This document shows, piece by piece, positions 62,330 through 64,000 of a DNA stretch of 64,000 nt. The notes under the pieces were generated by a model. The model searched no databases. It saw nothing but the letters and a program-made list of their open reading frames with translations, and had not been told where the DNA came from. Source of the DNA: Streptomyces sp. HUAS YS2 (GTDB lineage: Bacteria > Actinomycetota > Actinomycetes > Streptomycetales > Streptomycetaceae); the NCBI RefSeq assembly GCF_033343995.1, contig NZ_CP137573.1:7411001-7475000 (forward strand), given 5' to 3'. Numbering within the stretch: the stretch's first letter is position 1; each line of letters starts with the position of its first letter. The translations under genes and the position numbers were made by a program.

Positions 62330-63715
62330 CTACTGCACGGCTTGCGTCCGCGCCTCGATGCGGCCTCGTACGACGGTCGTCAGAGCCGACAGCCGGTTCG
62401 ACACCACGGACACCGGCGGCACAGGGTCCTCGATGCGGCGCGCCACATCCGGCAGTGCGGCGAGATCCGCATCGAATCGGGCGCGGGCTGCGGCGAGAGT
62501 GTCGGGTCGTTCCGTGCGGAGCCCGCCGCGCATCACGGTCTGCAGCAATGGCTCCGTGCCCTCGGGGGGCTCCTCGTTCGCCAGGCCGATGACATCGCGG
62601 AAGCCGGGGCCGCGAAACACCTGTTTCGGGGCCGGAGCCGTCACCTTCGCCGACGAGAGCTTCATGACGGGCCGGCCGTCGTACTCGACCAGCTTGTACG
62701 CCGCGTCCAGATACGGCGCGTCGGCGGCCGTGCCGACTTTGGTCCCCACGGCGAAGACGTCGATGGGTGCCCCGTCCCTCACGAGCGCGGCGACGGCGTA
62801 CTCGTCGAGGCCACCACTTGCGATGATCTGTACGTCGCTCAGCCCCGCCGCGTCGAGTGCGGTACGGGCGCGTCGGGCGAGCGCGCCGAGGTCGCCGCTG
62901 TCGAGGCGGATTCCGCACCCCGGGCCGAGCCGCAAGTCGCTCAGGACGCGCGCGGCCGTCGCGACCCCGCGGTCGGTGTCGTAGGTGTCGACCAGGAAGG
63001 TCACGGGTCCCGGATGAGTTCGGGCAAACGCCCGGAAGGCGTCCTCTTCCGAGGTGAAGGTCTCGATGTATGAGTGGGCCATGGTGCCGGATGCAGGGAT
63101 GCCGTACCGGGTCGCGGCGGCGACGTTGCTGGTGCCTGCGAACCCGACCAGGGCGCACAGGCGAGCCGCCTGCATGCCGGCCTCGGGTCCGTGGTTGCGG
63201 CGCAGAGAGAAGTCCACCAGGGGCCGCCCGGCGGCGGCGAGCACACACCGTGCCGCCTTGGAGGCGACCGCCGTCTGATGGCAGACGAGAGACAGCAGGT
63301 ACGTCTCCACGAGCTGGGCCTGCGGCAGGTGCGCAGTGACCTCCAGGAGCGGCTCCCCAGCGAGGACGAGCCGTCCTTCGGGTACGGCGCGGACCTGGCC
63401 GTCGAACGACAGGCCGTGCAGCGGTTCCAGGTCCGCAACCGGCCGACGCAGCGCCTCGGCGAACTCAAGGACGTCGGAGCGGCTCACCCAGAATCGGGAC
63501 AGGTATTCGAGGGCAGGTTCGAGCCCCGCCGTGACGAGGAATCCGCGGCCCGGGGGGAGGTCGCGGACGAAGAGGCTGAAGGTGGCCGGGGCCCGCATGC
63601 CCTCCCGCAGGTACGAGAGCGCCATCGTGACCTCGTACAGGTCGGTGCTGGTCACCTGAGACATGCTTCGGGCATGCGCCGCGGCCCCGTGGCCTGTGTC
63701 GGAAGGACCGGACAT
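62330..63715 (-). CDS. pncB: nicotinate phosphoribosyltransferase
   Basis: The 461-residue product has the NAPRTase motifs STDLYEVTMALSYL, the phosphorylatable His in RRNHGPEAGMQAAR, VDTYDTDRGV, GIRLDSGDLGALA and ASGGLDEYAVAAL. It makes nicotinate mononucleotide for NAD salvage. A pncB copy (pncB2, Rv0573c) is also a DosR-regulon member, which fits the island. ATG 63715 is 3 bp below the stop of the CBS-BON gene, so they are cotranscribed. The IS lies 43 bp past its stop. Confidence 0.95.
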   Translation of the reverse strand: MSGPSDTGHGAAAHARSMSQVTSTDLYEVTMALSYLREGMRAPATFSLFVRDLPPGRGFLVTAGLEPALEYLSRFWVSRSDVLEFAEALRRPVADLEPLHGLSFDGQVRAVPEGRLVLAGEPLLEVTAHLPQAQLVETYLLSLVCHQTAVASKAARCVLAAAGRPLVDFSLRRNHGPEAGMQAARLCALVGFAGTSNVAAATRYGIPASGTMAHSYIETFTSEEDAFRAFARTHPGPVTFLVDTYDTDRGVATAARVLSDLRLGPGCGIRLDSGDLGALARRARTALDAAGLSDVQIIASGGLDEYAVAALVRDGAPIDVFAVGTKVGTAADAPYLDAAYKLVEYDGRPVMKLSSAKVTAPAPKQVFRGPGFRDVIGLANEEPPEGTEPLLQTVMRGGLRTERPDTLAAARARFDADLAALPDVARRIEDPVPPVSVVSNRLSALTTVVRGRIEARTQAVQ

Positions 63716-63717
63716 GG

Positions 63718-64000
63718 CTACGTCCGTCCCTGGGCGGTGAGCTCGCACCGGACGTCCACCACGCCTTCGACGGTCCGTGCCAGGCGTGCCGCGAGCGGGA
63801 TCCGCGCGCTGTCGCGGACCTCGCCGGACAGGGTGACGACTCCGGCGTCGACTCGGACGTCGACCTCACGGTGGGAGAGTGGGAACAGGTGCTCGATGAC
63901 GTCGTGGCGCACCTCGGTGGCGAGATCGTCGTCCGGGCGGAGGAAGACCTTGAGGAGGTCGGAGCGGCTCACGATCCCCTGGATCGTGCCGCTCGTGTCG
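63718..64000 (-). CDS. CBS-BON domain protein, truncated by the window edge
   Basis: The visible 93 or so residues hold the end of the second CBS motif (GTIQGIVSRSDLLKVFLRPDD) and the BON domain (VDVRVDAGVVTLSGEVRD) up to the stop. The N-terminal part lies beyond the right end. It is a fourth paralogue of the CBS-BON set and is first in an operon with pncB. Confidence 0.88.
   Translation of the reverse strand, partial: DTSGTIQGIVSRSDLLKVFLRPDDDLATEVRHDVIEHLFPLSHREVDVRVDAGVVTLSGEVRDSARIPLAARLARTVEGVVDVRCELTAQGRT

Overview
The window is high-GC actinobacterial chromosome, almost certainly from a Streptomyces or close relative. The evidence is the strong third-position GC, purine-rich Shine-Dalgarno sequences, frequent GTG starts and ATGA/GTGA start-stop overlaps, and family content typical of streptomycetes: streptophobe, DUF6777, FBP, Rv1733c-like, a mycothiol-dependent maleylpyruvate isomerase-like protein and a SpoIIE-type phosphatase with a kinase-like ATPase domain. 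I see no rRNA, tRNA, CRISPR array or replication origin.

Region A (1-26 kb) is ordinary metabolic and regulatory chromosome. It holds a universal stress protein with a PucR regulator, a cold-shock gene with a long leader and a clear terminator, and an exonuclease. A probable glutarate-degradation module follows (GntR, CoA transferase, divergent glutaryl-CoA dehydrogenase). Next come membrane proteins and a three-gene operon that puts a double-FHA ABC exporter, a protein with five T-x-V-V motifs and a Ser/Thr kinase together. The rest is a class II aldolase/TetR/ThuA group, LysR, succinate-semialdehyde dehydrogenase, a PHP protein, a PAS-GAF-PP2C-ATPase signalling protein and an acyl-CoA dehydrogenase behind a KstR-like operator.

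Region B (26-33.7 kb) is a scarred accessory zone. It has a TniQ-like pseudogene with an in-frame stop, a SulP transporter, a frameshifted vanX pseudogene, two transposase relics, and an ArsR/MFS pair with a perfect operator-like inverted repeat.

Region C (33.7-64 kb) looks like a redox, hypoxia or dormancy island comparable in content to the DosR/DevR regulon of mycobacteria and the OsdR-controlled cluster of S. coelicolor. It contains a NarK-like transporter, NAD-linked formate dehydrogenase (a NuoE-NuoF fusion plus a molybdopterin subunit), five universal stress proteins, four CBS-BON proteins plus one CBS protein, Hsp20, an Rv1733c-family protein, a P-type cation ATPase, an HTH-flavin/pyridoxamine-oxidase fusion and nicotinate phosphoribosyltransferase. 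One long leftward operon encodes CBS-BON, acetyl-CoA synthetase, pyruvate dehydrogenase E1alpha/E1beta/E2, an acyl carrier protein, a second CBS-BON and a stress protein. Most promoter regions of the island carry a similar 14-bp inverted repeat of the form GGNCCG-N2-CGGNCC, which suggests one shared regulator; no matching response regulator or sensor kinase lies inside the window. The island also contains decay: a flavodoxin gene with a large internal deletion, a potassium-channel gene with two frameshifts, and an intact-looking IS5-family (IS427-type) element with TA target duplication.
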